Assembly: GCF_018918325.1 (NCBI RefSeq)
Contig: NZ_JAHLQH010000049.1
Location: 124,001 to 188,000, forward strand
Origin: Clostridium sp. MSJ-8
Lineage (GTDB): Bacteria > Bacillota > Clostridia > Clostridiales > Clostridiaceae
Direction of reading: 5' to 3'
DNA: 64,000 nucleotides
Part shown: positions 37,268 to 47,356 of the stretch, one piece after another
How the letters are laid out: the number at the start of each line of letters is the position of its first letter
Numbering within the stretch: the first letter of the stretch is position 1
Translations under genes and position numbers: made by a program
The notes under the pieces: model-generated
Told to the model about the DNA's origin: nothing
Seen by the model: the letters and a program-made list of their open reading frames with translations, nothing else
Databases searched by the model: none

Positions 37268-38287
37268 ATGAAAGAAAAATTAAAAGCCATTGAAGAATTA
37301 GCATTAAAAGCAATACAAGATGCTAAAGAAAGTGCTGAACTAGAAGATTTAAGAATTAAGTATTTAGGTAAAAAAGGTGAATTAACTACTATTTTAAGAA
37401 GTATGGGTAATGTATCAAAAGAAGAAAGACCTATAGTGGGTAAAATGGTAAATGATGTTAAGAAAATAGTTGAAGAAAAATTAGATGCTGCTAAGGCAAC
37501 TATAAAAGAAGCAGAGAAGAATGCAAAATTAAAAAATGAAATTATAGATGTAACTATGCCTGGTAATAAAAAGGTTATAGGTAACAAACATCCAGTTGAA
37601 TTAACAATAGATAGAATAAAAGATATATTTATTTCTATGGGGTTTGCAGTAGAAGATGGTCCAGAAGTTGAACTTGATTATTATAACTTCGAAGCATTAA
37701 ATATACCTAAGAATCATCCGGCTAGAAGTGAACAAGATACATTTTATATAAATGATAATTTGGTTCTTAGAACTCAAACATCAGGAGTTCAAGTAAGAAC
37801 TATGGAGAATCAAAAGCCACCAATTAAAATGATATCACCTGGAAAGGTATATAGAGCAGATTCAGTTGATGCAACACACTCACCTATATTCCACCAAATG
37901 GAAGGATTGGTTATAGATAAAAATGTTACATTTGCTGATTTAAAAGGAACATTAGAGTTATTCTGTAAGAAGATGTTTGGAGATAAGGTTAAGACTAAGT
38001 TTAGACCTCACCATTTCCCATTTACAGAACCATCAGCAGAAATGGATGCTACATGTTTTGTATGTGGAGGAAAAGGCTGTAACGTATGTAAAGGATCAGG
38101 TTGGATAGAATTATTAGGTTGTGGAATGGTTCATCCTCAAGTATTAAAAAATGGTGGAATAGATCCAGAAGAATATAGTGGATTCGCATTTGGATTCGGA
38201 ATAGATAGAATGGTTATGTTAAGCTATGGATTAGATGATATACGATTACTATATGAGAGTGATATGAGATTCTTAAATCAATTCTAA
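37268..38287 (+). CDS. pheS: Phenylalanyl-tRNA synthetase alpha subunit
   Basis: This 339-aa catalytic subunit of the class II heterotetramer has an N-terminal coiled coil (1-90) followed by the catalytic core: [30 protein letters not shown] (motif 2 region), [16 protein letters not shown] and [11 protein letters not shown] (motif 3). The length is normal. GGAGAT precedes the ATG. It is 31 bp upstream of pheT and under the T-box leader. Confidence 0.98.
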   Translation: MKEKLKAIEELALKAIQDAKESAELEDLRIKYLGKKGELTTILRSMGNVSKEERPIVGKMVNDVKKIVEEKLDAAKATIKEAEKNAKLKNEIIDVTMPGNKKVIGNKHPVELTIDRIKDIFISMGFAVEDGPEVELDYYNFEALNIPKNHPARSEQDTFYINDNLVLRTQTSGVQVRTMENQKPPIKMISPGKVYRADSVDATHSPIFHQMEGLVIDKNVTFADLKGTLELFCKKMFGDKVKTKFRPHHFPFTEPSAEMDATCFVCGGKGCNVCKGSGWIELLGCGMVHPQVLKNGGIDPEEYSGFAFGFGIDRMVMLSYGLDDIRLLYESDMRFLNQF

Positions 38288-38318
38288 GAGATGGAAATAA
38301 GGACGGAGGAAATAAAAA

Positions 38319-40694
38319 ATGAAAGTACCATATAATTGGATTAAAGATTATGTAGATATAGATGTAACACCACATGAATTAGGAGATATCCTTACATTAA
38401 CAGGATCTCAATTAGAAGAAGTAATGATTCAAGGAGATGAAATTCAAAACGTAGTAGTATGTAAAATACTTAAGATAGAGAAACACCCAGATGCAGATAG
38501 ATTAAGTGTATGTCAAGTTGATATTGGAGCTGATGAACCATTACAAATAGTAACAGCTGCAACAAATATGCAAGAAGGAGATAAAGTTCCAGTTGCACTT
38601 CATAAATCAAGACTTGCAGATGGAACAGAAATTAAGAAAGGTAAAATGAGAGGAGTTGCTTCTAATGGTATGTTCTGTTCTGAAGAGGAATTGGGCATAG
38701 CAGGAGATGAACCTGTTCATGGATTACTTATATTAGATAAAGATGCTGTTGTAGGAATGGATATAAAGGAACATTTAGGATTAAACAAAGCAATATTAGA
38801 TTTTGATATTACTTCTAATAGACCAGATTGTTTAAGTATGATAGGAATGGCAAGGGAAACAGCAGCTGCATTAGATACAACTTATAAGATGCCTAATTTA
38901 TCATATGAAGTTAAGGGAAATGGCAATGTTAAGGATGAATTATCTGTAGAGATAAAGAGTGACTTATGTAAGAGATATATGGCTAGAAAGGTTAAGAATG
39001 TTAAGATAGCTCCATCACCAGCATGGATGCAAGAAAGATTATTAGAAGCAGGAGTTAGACCTATAAACAATATAGTAGATATAACTAATTTTGTTATGTT
39101 AGAAATTGGTGAACCTATGCATGCTTTTGATGCAAGAGAAATATCAACAAATAAAATAATTGTAGATACAGCATCAGATAATGAAAAATTTACTACATTA
39201 GATGAAGTAGAGAGAACTTTAGATAATACATTCTTATGTATAAAAGACACTGATAAGACAGTAGCTTTAGCTGGAATAATGGGTGGATTGAATTCAGAGA
39301 TAAAAGATGATACAACAGAAGTTATATTTGAATGTGCTAACTTTGATGGAACTAACATAAGAGTTAATTCTAAGAAATTAGCTCTTAGAACAGAAAGTTC
39401 AGGAAGATTTGAAAAGGACATAGATCCAAACCTAGCAGAACTTGCCCTAGATAGAGCATGTGCCTTAGTATGTGAATTAGGAGCCGGAGAAGTTGTTCAT
39501 GGAACAATAGATGAATATCCATGCAAAAAAGAAGAAGGACATATGGAAGTATCAGTTTCATATATCAATTCATTTTTAGGTACAGATATAAAAGCTGATG
39601 ATATGAAAAAATATCTAGATAGTTTAGACATGAAGACGACAGTAAATGGAGACACTTTAGAGATAACTGTTCCTACATTTAGAGTTGATATTGGAATAAA
39701 ACAAGATATAGCAGAAGAAGTAGCAAGAATATATGGCTATGACAAGATTCCTACAACTGTTGTTGATGTAGTTCCAGATAGAGAAAATATTCATAAAAAT
39801 GATAAGTTAAGAAAAATAGTTTTAGATACATTAGTATCATCAGGATTAAACCAATCAATATCTTATTCTTTTGTATCACCAAAGGTATTTGATAAAATAA
39901 GAGTAGCAGAAGATTCACCACTTAGAAATGTTATAAAAATTAAAAATCCATTAGGTGAAGATTATTCTGTTATGAGAACTTCAGCACTTCCATCGATAAT
40001 GGAATCATTAGGTAGAAATTATTCAAGAAGTAATGATTATGCTAGTATATTTGAAATAGGAAGAGTATACATTAAAGATGAGGATGAAACAAAGATTCCT
40101 ACTGAGAAGAATGTGCTTACTATAGGTATGTATGGAGATGTAGATTTCTATGATCTTAAGGGGATAATAGAGAATCTAGTAGAAGAATTAGGATTAAAGG
40201 CTAGATATGCAAGAGAAAGCGAAAATCCTACTTTCCATCCAGGAAAAACAGCAAACTTACTAATAAGAAACAAAAATGCAGGTGTATTTGGAGAAATACA
40301 TCCAGACGTATTAGAAGCTTATGGAATAGATGTACCTTGTTATGTTGCAGAATTAGATTTAGATATGATGTATGAAGCTGCAGATATAACTAAGAAATAT
40401 TCACCTATTGCAAAATTCCCAGCAGCAACAAGAGATATCGCAATATTAGTTGATGATGCAGTATTAGCAGGTGATGTTGAAGATGCTATAAAGAGAGCAG
40501 GAGGAAATCTTGTAGAAAAGATATCATTATTTGATGTATACAAAGGTGAACAAATAGAAAAAGGTAAGAAGAGTATGGCATATGCTATAGTATATAGAGA
40601 TGTTAGAAAATCATTAACAGATAATGAAGTTAATAAAGTTCATGATAAGATATTAAAAGCTCTAGAGCATAAATTAGGGGCTGTTTTAAGATAA
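38319..40694 (+). CDS. pheT: Phenylalanyl-tRNA synthetase beta subunit
   Basis: This 791-aa subunit includes an N-terminal tRNA-binding (EMAP-like) domain (about 40-150), B3/B4 editing domain (about 205-385), B5 domain (about 400-475), a catalytic-like core and a C-terminal ferredoxin-like anticodon-binding domain (about 697-790, [18 protein letters not shown]). ACGGAGG precedes the ATG. The gene completes the pheST operon and ends at a terminator. Confidence 0.98.
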   Translation: MKVPYNWIKDYVDIDVTPHELGDILTLTGSQLEEVMIQGDEIQNVVVCKILKIEKHPDADRLSVCQVDIGADEPLQIVTAATNMQEGDKVPVALHKSRLADGTEIKKGKMRGVASNGMFCSEEELGIAGDEPVHGLLILDKDAVVGMDIKEHLGLNKAILDFDITSNRPDCLSMIGMARETAAALDTTYKMPNLSYEVKGNGNVKDELSVEIKSDLCKRYMARKVKNVKIAPSPAWMQERLLEAGVRPINNIVDITNFVMLEIGEPMHAFDAREISTNKIIVDTASDNEKFTTLDEVERTLDNTFLCIKDTDKTVALAGIMGGLNSEIKDDTTEVIFECANFDGTNIRVNSKKLALRTESSGRFEKDIDPNLAELALDRACALVCELGAGEVVHGTIDEYPCKKEEGHMEVSVSYINSFLGTDIKADDMKKYLDSLDMKTTVNGDTLEITVPTFRVDIGIKQDIAEEVARIYGYDKIPTTVVDVVPDRENIHKNDKLRKIVLDTLVSSGLNQSISYSFVSPKVFDKIRVAEDSPLRNVIKIKNPLGEDYSVMRTSALPSIMESLGRNYSRSNDYASIFEIGRVYIKDEDETKIPTEKNVLTIGMYGDVDFYDLKGIIENLVEELGLKARYARESENPTFHPGKTANLLIRNKNAGVFGEIHPDVLEAYGIDVPCYVAELDLDMMYEAADITKKYSPIAKFPAATRDIAILVDDAVLAGDVEDAIKRAGGNLVEKISLFDVYKGEQIEKGKKSMAYAIVYRDVRKSLTDNEVNKVHDKILKALEHKLGAVLR

Positions 40695-40710
40695 TAATTT
40701 GTTTGCTATA

Positions 40711-40754
40711 AAAAAAGTGGTTTTATACAATTTCTAGTGTAAAATCACTTTTTT
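40711..40754 (+). terminator. Terminator of pheST
   Basis: AAAAAAGTGGTTTTATAC pairs, with wobbles, with the arm ending ATCACTTTTTT around a loop of about 8 nt; T-rich 3' side. Confidence 0.8.
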
Positions 40755-40802
40755 ACTAAACAGAAAGTTTATATTAAAAGAAATATAGGGAGATTAGAAG
40801 AT

Positions 40803-41297
40803 ATGGAGTATATACATAAATATATGTCGCCTATTGGAGGAATTACTATGGCAAGTAATGGAGAAAAGCTAATAGGATTATGGTTTGATGGACAGAGATA
40901 TTTTGCAGATACACTTGGAAATGATTATATAGAAGAAAAACTTCCGATATTTGAAGAAACCTGTAGATGGTTAGATATTTATTTTAATGGCAAGGTACCT
41001 GAATTTATGCCAGAAATATCAATAAATACAACAAGCTTTAGAAGAGAAGTATGGAAAGTATTATTATCAATTCCTTATGGTAAAACAATGACTTATGGAG
41101 AAATTGCAAATACGATTGCAGATCAAAGGGGAATAAAGAGGATGTCAGCACAAGCAGTTGGAAATGCAGTAGGACATAATCCTATATCTATTATTATTCC
41201 TTGTCATAGAGTTGTTGGTCAAAATGGAAAATTGACAGGCTATGCAGGTGGTTTAGATAAGAAATTGTGGCTATTAAATATGGAAACACATAAATAA
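40803..41297 (+). CDS. Methylated-DNA--[protein]-cysteine S-methyltransferase
   Basis: This 164-aa suicide repair protein removes methyl groups from O6-methylguanine onto its own Cys134, in the motif IIPCHRVVG. The helix-turn-helix segment with the arginine finger (MSAQAVGNAVGHNP) and the N-terminal ribonuclease-like domain are present. The length suits the Ogt type rather than the larger Ada. GGGAGATTAGAAG precedes the ATG. It stands alone after the pheST terminator. Confidence 0.96.
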   Translation: MEYIHKYMSPIGGITMASNGEKLIGLWFDGQRYFADTLGNDYIEEKLPIFEETCRWLDIYFNGKVPEFMPEISINTTSFRREVWKVLLSIPYGKTMTYGEIANTIADQRGIKRMSAQAVGNAVGHNPISIIIPCHRVVGQNGKLTGYAGGLDKKLWLLNMETHK

Positions 41298-41390
41298 AGA
41301 AATTCTTAATATTATTAGGTATTATTATAGATGAAATACTTATTGCAATAGATAAAACTTAAAATTACTATAAGTTTGGGATAATTAAAA

Positions 41391-41447
41391 TCAAAGTCAT
41401 TCTATTTTAATCAAGTACTTCAATTAATGCTATTATATTTTAATTAT
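41391..41447. repeat. Short remnant with beta-family ends
   Basis: ATAATTAAAAT at the left and AATGCTATTATATTTTAATTAT at the right are the two ends of a beta element with almost all of the interior missing (57 bp in total). The rest of the 250-bp gap 41298-41546 shows nothing else beyond the next gene's ribosome-binding site. Confidence 0.6.
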
Positions 41448-41546
41448 AAACATTCGCTATTTACAAATTATTTGCTTTTTGTTATGATAATAGGCATTTT
41501 TGTACATTATAATATTATTATAGTGTACAATTAGGTGGTGATATAT

Positions 41547-42053
41547 ATGGAATTTGAAATCAAGAAGATTCATGTAGGATGGTTTGGTATGACTTTTAAT
41601 GCTGATGACAAAAACGTTTACATAGTCACAACTAGTAAGTGGTTAAATGATGGACCTAGACATTTTTTACAAGCATTTAATGAGATATTAACAATAAATC
41701 ACGGAGAAAGATATGTTATATTAGATGATGAACCAGGTGCTAATATTATATGTATGAAGAAAGTGAAGCCTGGAATGATAAATATTAGTATATATGCAAT
41801 TATTGAATGGTATGATTCTAGAATTAAGTTATATGGAGAAAAGATGCCAGATAACTTAGAAATATATGAAAAACTATTAGACGCAAACTTTAGTACTGTC
41901 AAACTATCTCATGATATATTAGATGCATTTGGGGAATATAGTCGTGGAGATAAAAATGAATATTATAATAAACATTGGTTTGAGTTTCCAGATGATGATT
42001 ATGAAAAACTAAAAAAATTAGTGTCAGGAAGTAGTATGAGTGATGTGGGATGA
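41547..42053 (+). CDS. Hypothetical protein, 168 aa
   Basis: This soluble, acidic protein is rich in aromatic residues, with no signal peptide or membrane segment. It starts MEFEIKKIHVGWFGMTF and has regularly spaced hydrophobic strands followed by helices (ILDDEPGANIICMKK, LEIYEKLLDANFSTVKLSHDILDAF), suggesting an alpha/beta fold. I do not recognise the family. The ATG at 41547 is chosen because AGGTGGTG is spaced correctly for it; a GTG 12 bases earlier lies within that site. It lies between a beta remnant and the largest repeat block, so may be accessory. Confidence 0.65.
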   Translation: MEFEIKKIHVGWFGMTFNADDKNVYIVTTSKWLNDGPRHFLQAFNEILTINHGERYVILDDEPGANIICMKKVKPGMINISIYAIIEWYDSRIKLYGEKMPDNLEIYEKLLDANFSTVKLSHDILDAFGEYSRGDKNEYYNKHWFEFPDDDYEKLKKLVSGSSMSDVG

Positions 42054-42056
42054 TTT

Positions 42057-42515
42057 GTATAATATTGTTAGATAGCTTATATTTTACAATAATTAATATC
42101 AAAATTATATGTTTAAGTAAATAATATAATATGGATAAAATCCAATGTTATTTGGTTTGATTAATATTATGTTTATTATTAGTATCAATATTATATGTTT
42201 TCATAAATAGCATAATTTCATTAAGCATTTCTAAATATAAAAAAATTAAGTTAGCTAAATGTTGTAAACTCACTAAAGTTCAAACAGTACAACATTTTAA
42301 ACGCTACCTTAATTTTTTTATAATAAGAAATCCTAAAATTCATTATGAAGATTTATTCAAAGCAATAATATTGATACAAATAAAGAAAATCATAATATTA
42401 GCATTATCAAATAACATTGGATTTTTTATTATCAATATTTACTTAAATCAATAATTTGATATTAATTAACTGAAAAGATAAGTGATTAAATAATAAATAT
42501 ATTCAATAATTTTTT
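42057..42515. repeat. Full-length palindromic element, family alpha
   Basis: About 460 bp forms one giant imperfect inverted repeat. Left-arm landmarks TTATTGTTAGAT, AATTAATATCAAA, ATCCAATGTTATTTGG, AGTATCAATATTATATG and AAAAAAATTAAG are each met, in reverse order and complement, in the right arm (CTTAATTTTTTTA, AATATTGATAC, AACATTGGAT, TTTGATATTAATT, CAATAAT). The centre is a hairpin: TTAAG-TTAGC with GCTAC-CTTAA, AAATGTTGTA (42257-42266) with TACAACATTT (42288-42297), and the loop AACTCACTAAAGTTCAAACAG. No ORF or transposase. Arms are about 190 nt each. Confidence 0.85.
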
Positions 42516-42582
42516 AAAAGTAAGAATTACTGATGAATACTTAAAATAATACAGATACACTAAAAATCACCATAACGCTTAA

Positions 42583-42739
42583 ATAATTAAAATATAATAA
42601 GCTTAGTGGAAGTAACCATTATTGTTAGGGTTAGAATTATAGGTAGATATAGAATAATATAACCATGAAAAATTAAAGATTAGTATAAATGATATGGAAC
42701 AATAGGTTACTGCAACTAATGCTATTATATTTTAATTAT
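42583..42739. repeat. Palindromic element, family beta (first copy of tandem pair)
   Basis: Terminal inverted repeats as in the copy at 8139-8294: ATAATTAAAATATAATAAG...GGAAGTAACC against GGTTACTGCAACTAATGC...TTTTAATTAT. 157 bp, no ORF. Confidence 0.85.
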
Positions 42740-42992
42740 AATCATTCATTATGAAGATTTATTCAAAGCAATAATATTGATACAAATAAAGAAAATCATA
42801 ATATTAGCATTATCAAATAACATTGGATTTTTTATTATCAATATTTACTTAAATCAATAATTTGATATTAATTAACTGAAAAGATAAATAATCAAAAATA
42901 AATGTATTTAATAACTTTTTTAAGCAAGAATTACTGAAGAATTAAGATGCTTATAATAATATAGATACACTAAAAATCACAATAACGCTTAA

Positions 42993-43149
42993 ATAATTAA
43001 AATATAATAAGCTTAGTGGAAGTAACCATTATTGTTAGGGTTAGAATTATAGGTAGATATAGAATAATATAACCATGAAGAATTAAAGATTAGTATAAAT
43101 GATATGGAACAATAGGTTACTGCAACTAATGCTATTATATTTTAATTAT
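42993..43149. repeat. Palindromic element, family beta (second copy of tandem pair)
   Basis: Nearly identical to 42583-42739. It is followed by a partial alpha right arm to 43232; the remaining 190 bp before the surface-protein gene shows only a short AGAATTC-type dyad (near 43360-43400) and the ribosome-binding site. Confidence 0.85.
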
Positions 43150-43425
43150 CAATATTTACTTAAATCAATAATTTGATATTAATTAACTAAAAAGATAAGT
43201 AATCCAAAAGAAATATATTCAATAATTTTTTTAGTAAGAAAAATTAATGCCATTTAATGCTTTAATTATAAATTGCCTTTATATGTTTAATGAGAAATTT
43301 TGCTTGATATTATAGTTGCTGTAATATTGTAAATGTGAATTTTCTATGATATTCTCCTAATTAGGAATTCTAGGGAAGATAAATTAATCAGAGAATTCTA
43401 TTTTTTAAGGAGGTAAGATATATTT

Positions 43426-46400
43426 ATGAAGAAAATTAAAGAGAGAGGTATCGCACTTGTTTTAACTGTATTAATGGTTTTATTTACAGTACCTAATATT
43501 GCATTTGCAGCAAATAATCCACCAAGTGAAATTAAAAATTGCGAATCAAATTTTGGCTATGATTTTAAAATCGAATTTAATGATACAGATAAAGAATGGC
43601 TTGAAGCAATTGATGAAATAATAATTGCTAACGAGAATTATTCAAAAGGTACATCAAGTTATAGTGTTTGGAATAATAAATACTATTACATTGATAAAGA
43701 TAATCAATATCTTTATATTGGCGAAGGGGGAGCTTTTGTAGACAATAAAGCAAGATGTGTAATAAAGGCTAACGGATATGAAGATTTGGTTTTGGAATTA
43801 GATAAAAGTAATCATACTGCAATTATATCAAAGGATTCATCTGAAGAAGATGAGAAATGCAAACATAGTGGTGGTATAGCAACATGTATAGAACAAGCAA
43901 CTTGTGAAAAATGTGGCAAGAAATATGGTGAATTAGGACCACATAATTATATTAATGGAGTATGTACTGTATGTGGTGACACATTAACAGCAGCACCTGA
44001 AGTATCATTAGAATCAGAATCTTATTATCTTGTTTTTAAAATAAAAGAAAAGGGATATGTATCAGGAATATCATCAATTTCTGAAAATGATACAGAATGG
44101 AAAGAACAATCATTTAAGATGGCTCTTAATGGAAAGCAATACTATTTAGATAAAGAAAATGACTGCATATATTTTGATAAATTTAATGGGATTCCATTTG
44201 AAACAGGTGGAATTATAACAATAAAAAATGAAGCTTATCAAGATATAAAATTAAAAGTAAATGTTGTTAATGATAAAGATGTTAATATTATTCCTGTTAC
44301 AGATGATGTAGAAGTTGGAGATGAATATAGATTACATGTAAGATTAGTTGGAAACTTTGAAGCAGCTATAATTAATCAAAAAGGTTATGATGCAGTAACA
44401 AGTGCTTCAACTAGTGTTACACAAAATAAAAATAGTAGTGCAGAAGTACAAGCTGTTATATTACCAAAGGATAAAGAACCAACAGAAGAAGATTGGAAAC
44501 CACTATGTGATAGTAATATTTCTTTAAATACCGCAAAGGACAAAACTTTTGTAACATTAGATGATCAATCAGGCATGGTTGGAGTGTATTCACCATATGA
44601 TAGTTCTGTAACTTTATCAGGTACACCAGAAAAGAAAGGTGAATACCCAATAACTGTAACAATAACTGATAATCAAGGAAGAAGAGCTACAAGTAATGCA
44701 CTTATATTTAAGGTTTATTCAGGTGAAGAAAATTTAGAAGATCAACTTACAACAGAAAATTGTACTCAAACTGCTGATGGTAAATATATGTATGATATGG
44801 AACCATGGGCAATTAAAAATTTTGATAATGATGATAATATAGTATATGTACCTAAAAATATAAAAGCTTGGTATGGTTCTCATACATCAGGTACTTATGG
44901 AAAATTAGGATATTCAATTCCATCAGCTTCAAAAACTACTCAAACTCTTGTAGTACCAAAGGGGTGTGATTTAACATTAGTAAATATGGATGTTTTGAGT
45001 AGTGTACGTATTGTTGTTGAAAATGGAGGTAAGCTATCTCTACATGATACTCCTATTCAAGGCATTGTTGAAGTAAAAAAAGGTGGAACTTTCTCTATGA
45101 ATTATAATGATTTTGGAGATGGAGAATTCCTTACAGGTTCTTCTATAAATGGACAACTGATACTTCAAGATGGAGCTACTGTAGTTAATTCAATTATTTA
45201 TTCTAATACTAATTATATTGCAAATGGTGATGAAACTAGATCAAATATTAATCCTGTAGTTGTAGCAAATGGTAATGTTAATGTTATAGGTACAGTAGTA
45301 ATTCGTGGAGATGAATCACCTATGGGTATAAATGCAACAACAGGGAAAGCAAATCCAGGACAAACAGGATTAAAAGTTAATGGAAAACTTAATATAACAG
45401 AAGGATCATATCTTGCTGTGTATGGTGGGGGTCATCTTGCACTTACTACAAATGGTGGGACAGCAATTGTTCTTAATAATGGAGAAATTACTGGTAAAGG
45501 TAAACTAATAGCTGTTGCTGGTGATGGAACATTTGGTTATGGCGGAAATGCAGTTGAAGGAAAAGGAATTATATCAGTTAAAGATGCATACTTAGAAGGT
45601 GGAGCTGCAATAAAACCTATGAAAAATGAAGTAGGAGGCAGTGCAATAACAGAAGGTATTAAAATCGCAGATACAACTAATCGTAATTTAATTAATGGAG
45701 AAACAAATACTACAGGAAATGTTGACTATGACAATGACACATATTGGGGAAGCATTGCAGATCCTCTTCCAAGTTTTGATGGTGCAGATAGTAAGTATCA
45801 AGTAGAAAAAAATGGCGTTACTAACATTAAAAAAGAGTATACATTAACATTATCACCAGAAAATACTAGTATTTATGTTGGAGATGTGTTTAATATAACA
45901 TATTCTGTTAACCCAATAGATGCAACTAATCAAGGAGTTATATACTCAAGTAGTGATGAATCAATAGCAACTGTAGATAATAATGGTATTGTAACTGCAA
46001 TTGCAGAAGGAAATGTTGTTATAAAAGTAACTACAGTAGATGGAACTCATAGTGCTGTTTGTAATGTAACTGTAGCTCATAAGCATGTATATAGTGATGA
46101 ATGGAAATGGGATACAAATAATCATTATCATATATGCACATGTGGTGATATAGCAGATTCTGAAACACATGTATTTGGCGATTGGACTGTAATACAAGAA
46201 GCTACTATAGAAGAAGATGGCATTAATGAACGTGTATGTACTGTTTGTGGTTTCATAGAAAGAACAACTACAAAATATGCTATAATTCCAGATTCAAATA
46301 AAGTTTTAGATGTGGATAATAACAAGAATAACAATGATAAAATTAATAAAGTTAATAATATAAAAGTTAATGATAATAATATAGTAAATAAATCAAGTAA

Positions 46401-46548
46401 GAATGAAAAGGATAGTAATAAAGTTATAAAAGAATCTAATGCTATCAAGACAGGAGATAATAATTCTTATATTGTATATGGTGTTATGATGATCTTAAGT
46501 ATCGCATTATATGCAGTATATTTAAACAAGAGAAAGAAATTAAGTTAA
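43426..46548 (+). CDS. Large cell-surface protein with HID-like (DUF1533), Cys-rich and BIG2 domains and a C-terminal anchor
   Basis: 1040 aa. A Sec signal peptide (about 1-28, ending IAFAA) is followed by two domains resembling DUF1533/HID, the heme- and hemoglobin-interacting domain of streptococcal Shr (about 35-142 and 190-285). Between them lies a Cys-rich segment with CxxC pairs (CEKCGK, CTVCGD) that looks metal-binding. A glycine-rich central region (about 520-780) reads like a right-handed beta-helix. A BIG2 Ig-like domain (about 806-880), a second His/Cys-rich module, an Asn/Lys-rich linker and a C-terminal KTGD-helix-RKKLS anchor (about 1010-1040) follow. KTGD suggests a degenerate sortase signal. 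AAGGAGG precedes the ATG. Repeat blocks flank the gene on both sides. Confidence 0.82.
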   Translation: MKKIKERGIALVLTVLMVLFTVPNIAFAANNPPSEIKNCESNFGYDFKIEFNDTDKEWLEAIDEIIIANENYSKGTSSYSVWNNKYYYIDKDNQYLYIGEGGAFVDNKARCVIKANGYEDLVLELDKSNHTAIISKDSSEEDEKCKHSGGIATCIEQATCEKCGKKYGELGPHNYINGVCTVCGDTLTAAPEVSLESESYYLVFKIKEKGYVSGISSISENDTEWKEQSFKMALNGKQYYLDKENDCIYFDKFNGIPFETGGIITIKNEAYQDIKLKVNVVNDKDVNIIPVTDDVEVGDEYRLHVRLVGNFEAAIINQKGYDAVTSASTSVTQNKNSSAEVQAVILPKDKEPTEEDWKPLCDSNISLNTAKDKTFVTLDDQSGMVGVYSPYDSSVTLSGTPEKKGEYPITVTITDNQGRRATSNALIFKVYSGEENLEDQLTTENCTQTADGKYMYDMEPWAIKNFDNDDNIVYVPKNIKAWYGSHTSGTYGKLGYSIPSASKTTQTLVVPKGCDLTLVNMDVLSSVRIVVENGGKLSLHDTPIQGIVEVKKGGTFSMNYNDFGDGEFLTGSSINGQLILQDGATVVNSIIYSNTNYIANGDETRSNINPVVVANGNVNVIGTVVIRGDESPMGINATTGKANPGQTGLKVNGKLNITEGSYLAVYGGGHLALTTNGGTAIVLNNGEITGKGKLIAVAGDGTFGYGGNAVEGKGIISVKDAYLEGGAAIKPMKNEVGGSAITEGIKIADTTNRNLINGETNTTGNVDYDNDTYWGSIADPLPSFDGADSKYQVEKNGVTNIKKEYTLTLSPENTSIYVGDVFNITYSVNPIDATNQGVIYSSSDESIATVDNNGIVTAIAEGNVVIKVTTVDGTHSAVCNVTVAHKHVYSDEWKWDTNNHYHICTCGDIADSETHVFGDWTVIQEATIEEDGINERVCTVCGFIERTTTKYAIIPDSNKVLDVDNNKNNNDKINKVNNIKVNDNNIVNKSSKNEKDSNKVIKESNAIKTGDNNSYIVYGVMMILSIALYAVYLNKRKKLS

Positions 46549-46727
46549 CATTATTGTTAGATAACTTATATTTTACAATAATTAATATCAAAATTATATG
46601 TTTAAGTAAATAATGTAATATGTAAAAAATCCAATGTTATTTGGTTTGATTAATATTATGTTTATTATTAGTATCAATATTATATGTTTTCATAAATAGC
46701 ATAATTTCATTAAGTATTTCTAACTAT
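46537..46727. repeat. Left arm of family alpha element
   Basis: AAATTAAGTTA...TTATTGTTAGATAACTTATAT through AATTAATATCAAA and ATCCAATGTTATTTGG matches the left arm of the 42057-42515 copy nearly base for base. The arm stops where a second alpha element begins (46728). The terminus overlaps the last three codons and stop of the surface protein gene. Confidence 0.8.
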
Positions 46728-47027
46728 AAAAAAATTAAGGTATTATTGTTAAATAACTTATGTTTCACAATAATTAATATCAAAATTATATGTTCTAAGT
46801 AAATAATATAATATCATTAAGTATTTACTAATATAATAAAAAAGAGTAAAGATCCCTAAATACTATAAACTCGCTAAAGCTCAGACAGTATAGTATTTTT
46901 AACGGGATCTTTACATTTTTATTATAAGAAATACTAAATTCTATTATAAATAATTTACTTAAATCAATAATTTGATATTAATAACTGAAAAATAAGTAAT
47001 CTAAAAAATATATTCAATAATTTTTTT
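46728..47027. repeat. Palindromic element, family alpha, internally deleted copy
   Basis: A 300-bp near-twin of the copy at 7768-8066: same termini, same 12-bp stem (AGTAAAGATCCC with GGGATCTTTAC) and same loop. It is joined head-on to the truncated left arm upstream and continues into the conserved tail (47028-47098). Confidence 0.85.
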
Positions 47028-47098
47028 AGTAAGAATTACTGAAGACTTAAGATATTTGCAGACAATATAGATATATTAAAAATCACCATAACGCTTAA

Positions 47099-47285
47099 AT
47101 AATTAAAATAGAAGTTATTTGATGGAACAAAGCATTTTTGCTAGGGAAGAATTAATAATGTTTATAATAAATAAAATACTGTGAGAAATTAAAGGTAAGT
47201 ATTAATGAAATTGAACAAACGATTTGTAAAATCAAATCACTTCTTATTTTAATTACTGAAACTAATGCTATTATATTTTAATTAT
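47099..47285. repeat. Palindromic element, family gamma, nested between beta ends
   Basis: ATAATTAAAATAGAAGTTATTTGAT and the right arm ending TTCTTATTTTAATTA (47255) are reverse complements with one indel and one mismatch. CTGAAACTAATGC...TATATTTTAATTAT (47256-47285) is the right end of a beta element. It has the same nested structure as 8529-8714. Confidence 0.75.
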
Positions 47286-47356
47286 ACAAGCACTCTATAA
47301 ATTATTAAGAAAAGTATACGAAAATAAATATGATTATGATTGTAGAGGAGACAATA

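Larger units (their letters stand above)
42341..43149. repeat. Tandem duplication of about 406 bp (alpha right arm + tail + beta)
   Basis: CATTATGAAGATTTATTC begins at 42341 and again at 42747, and both copies continue in parallel through the alpha right arm, the conserved tail and a complete beta element (42583-42739 and 42993-43149). The two copies are highly similar with scattered substitutions and small indels. The second unit lacks the alpha left arm, so the copy arose after alpha and beta had become joined. A further alpha right-arm fragment follows at 43149-43232. Confidence 0.85.

Noticed and set aside
42057-43232. CRISPR array in the repeated block
   Set aside because: Repeats are few, 150-460 bp long, palindromic over their full length and joined without regular unique spacers; no cas genes are nearby.
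46128-46448. Minus-strand ORF inside the surface protein gene
   Set aside because: It is a reading-frame shadow of the Asn/Lys-rich linker, with no ribosome-binding site.
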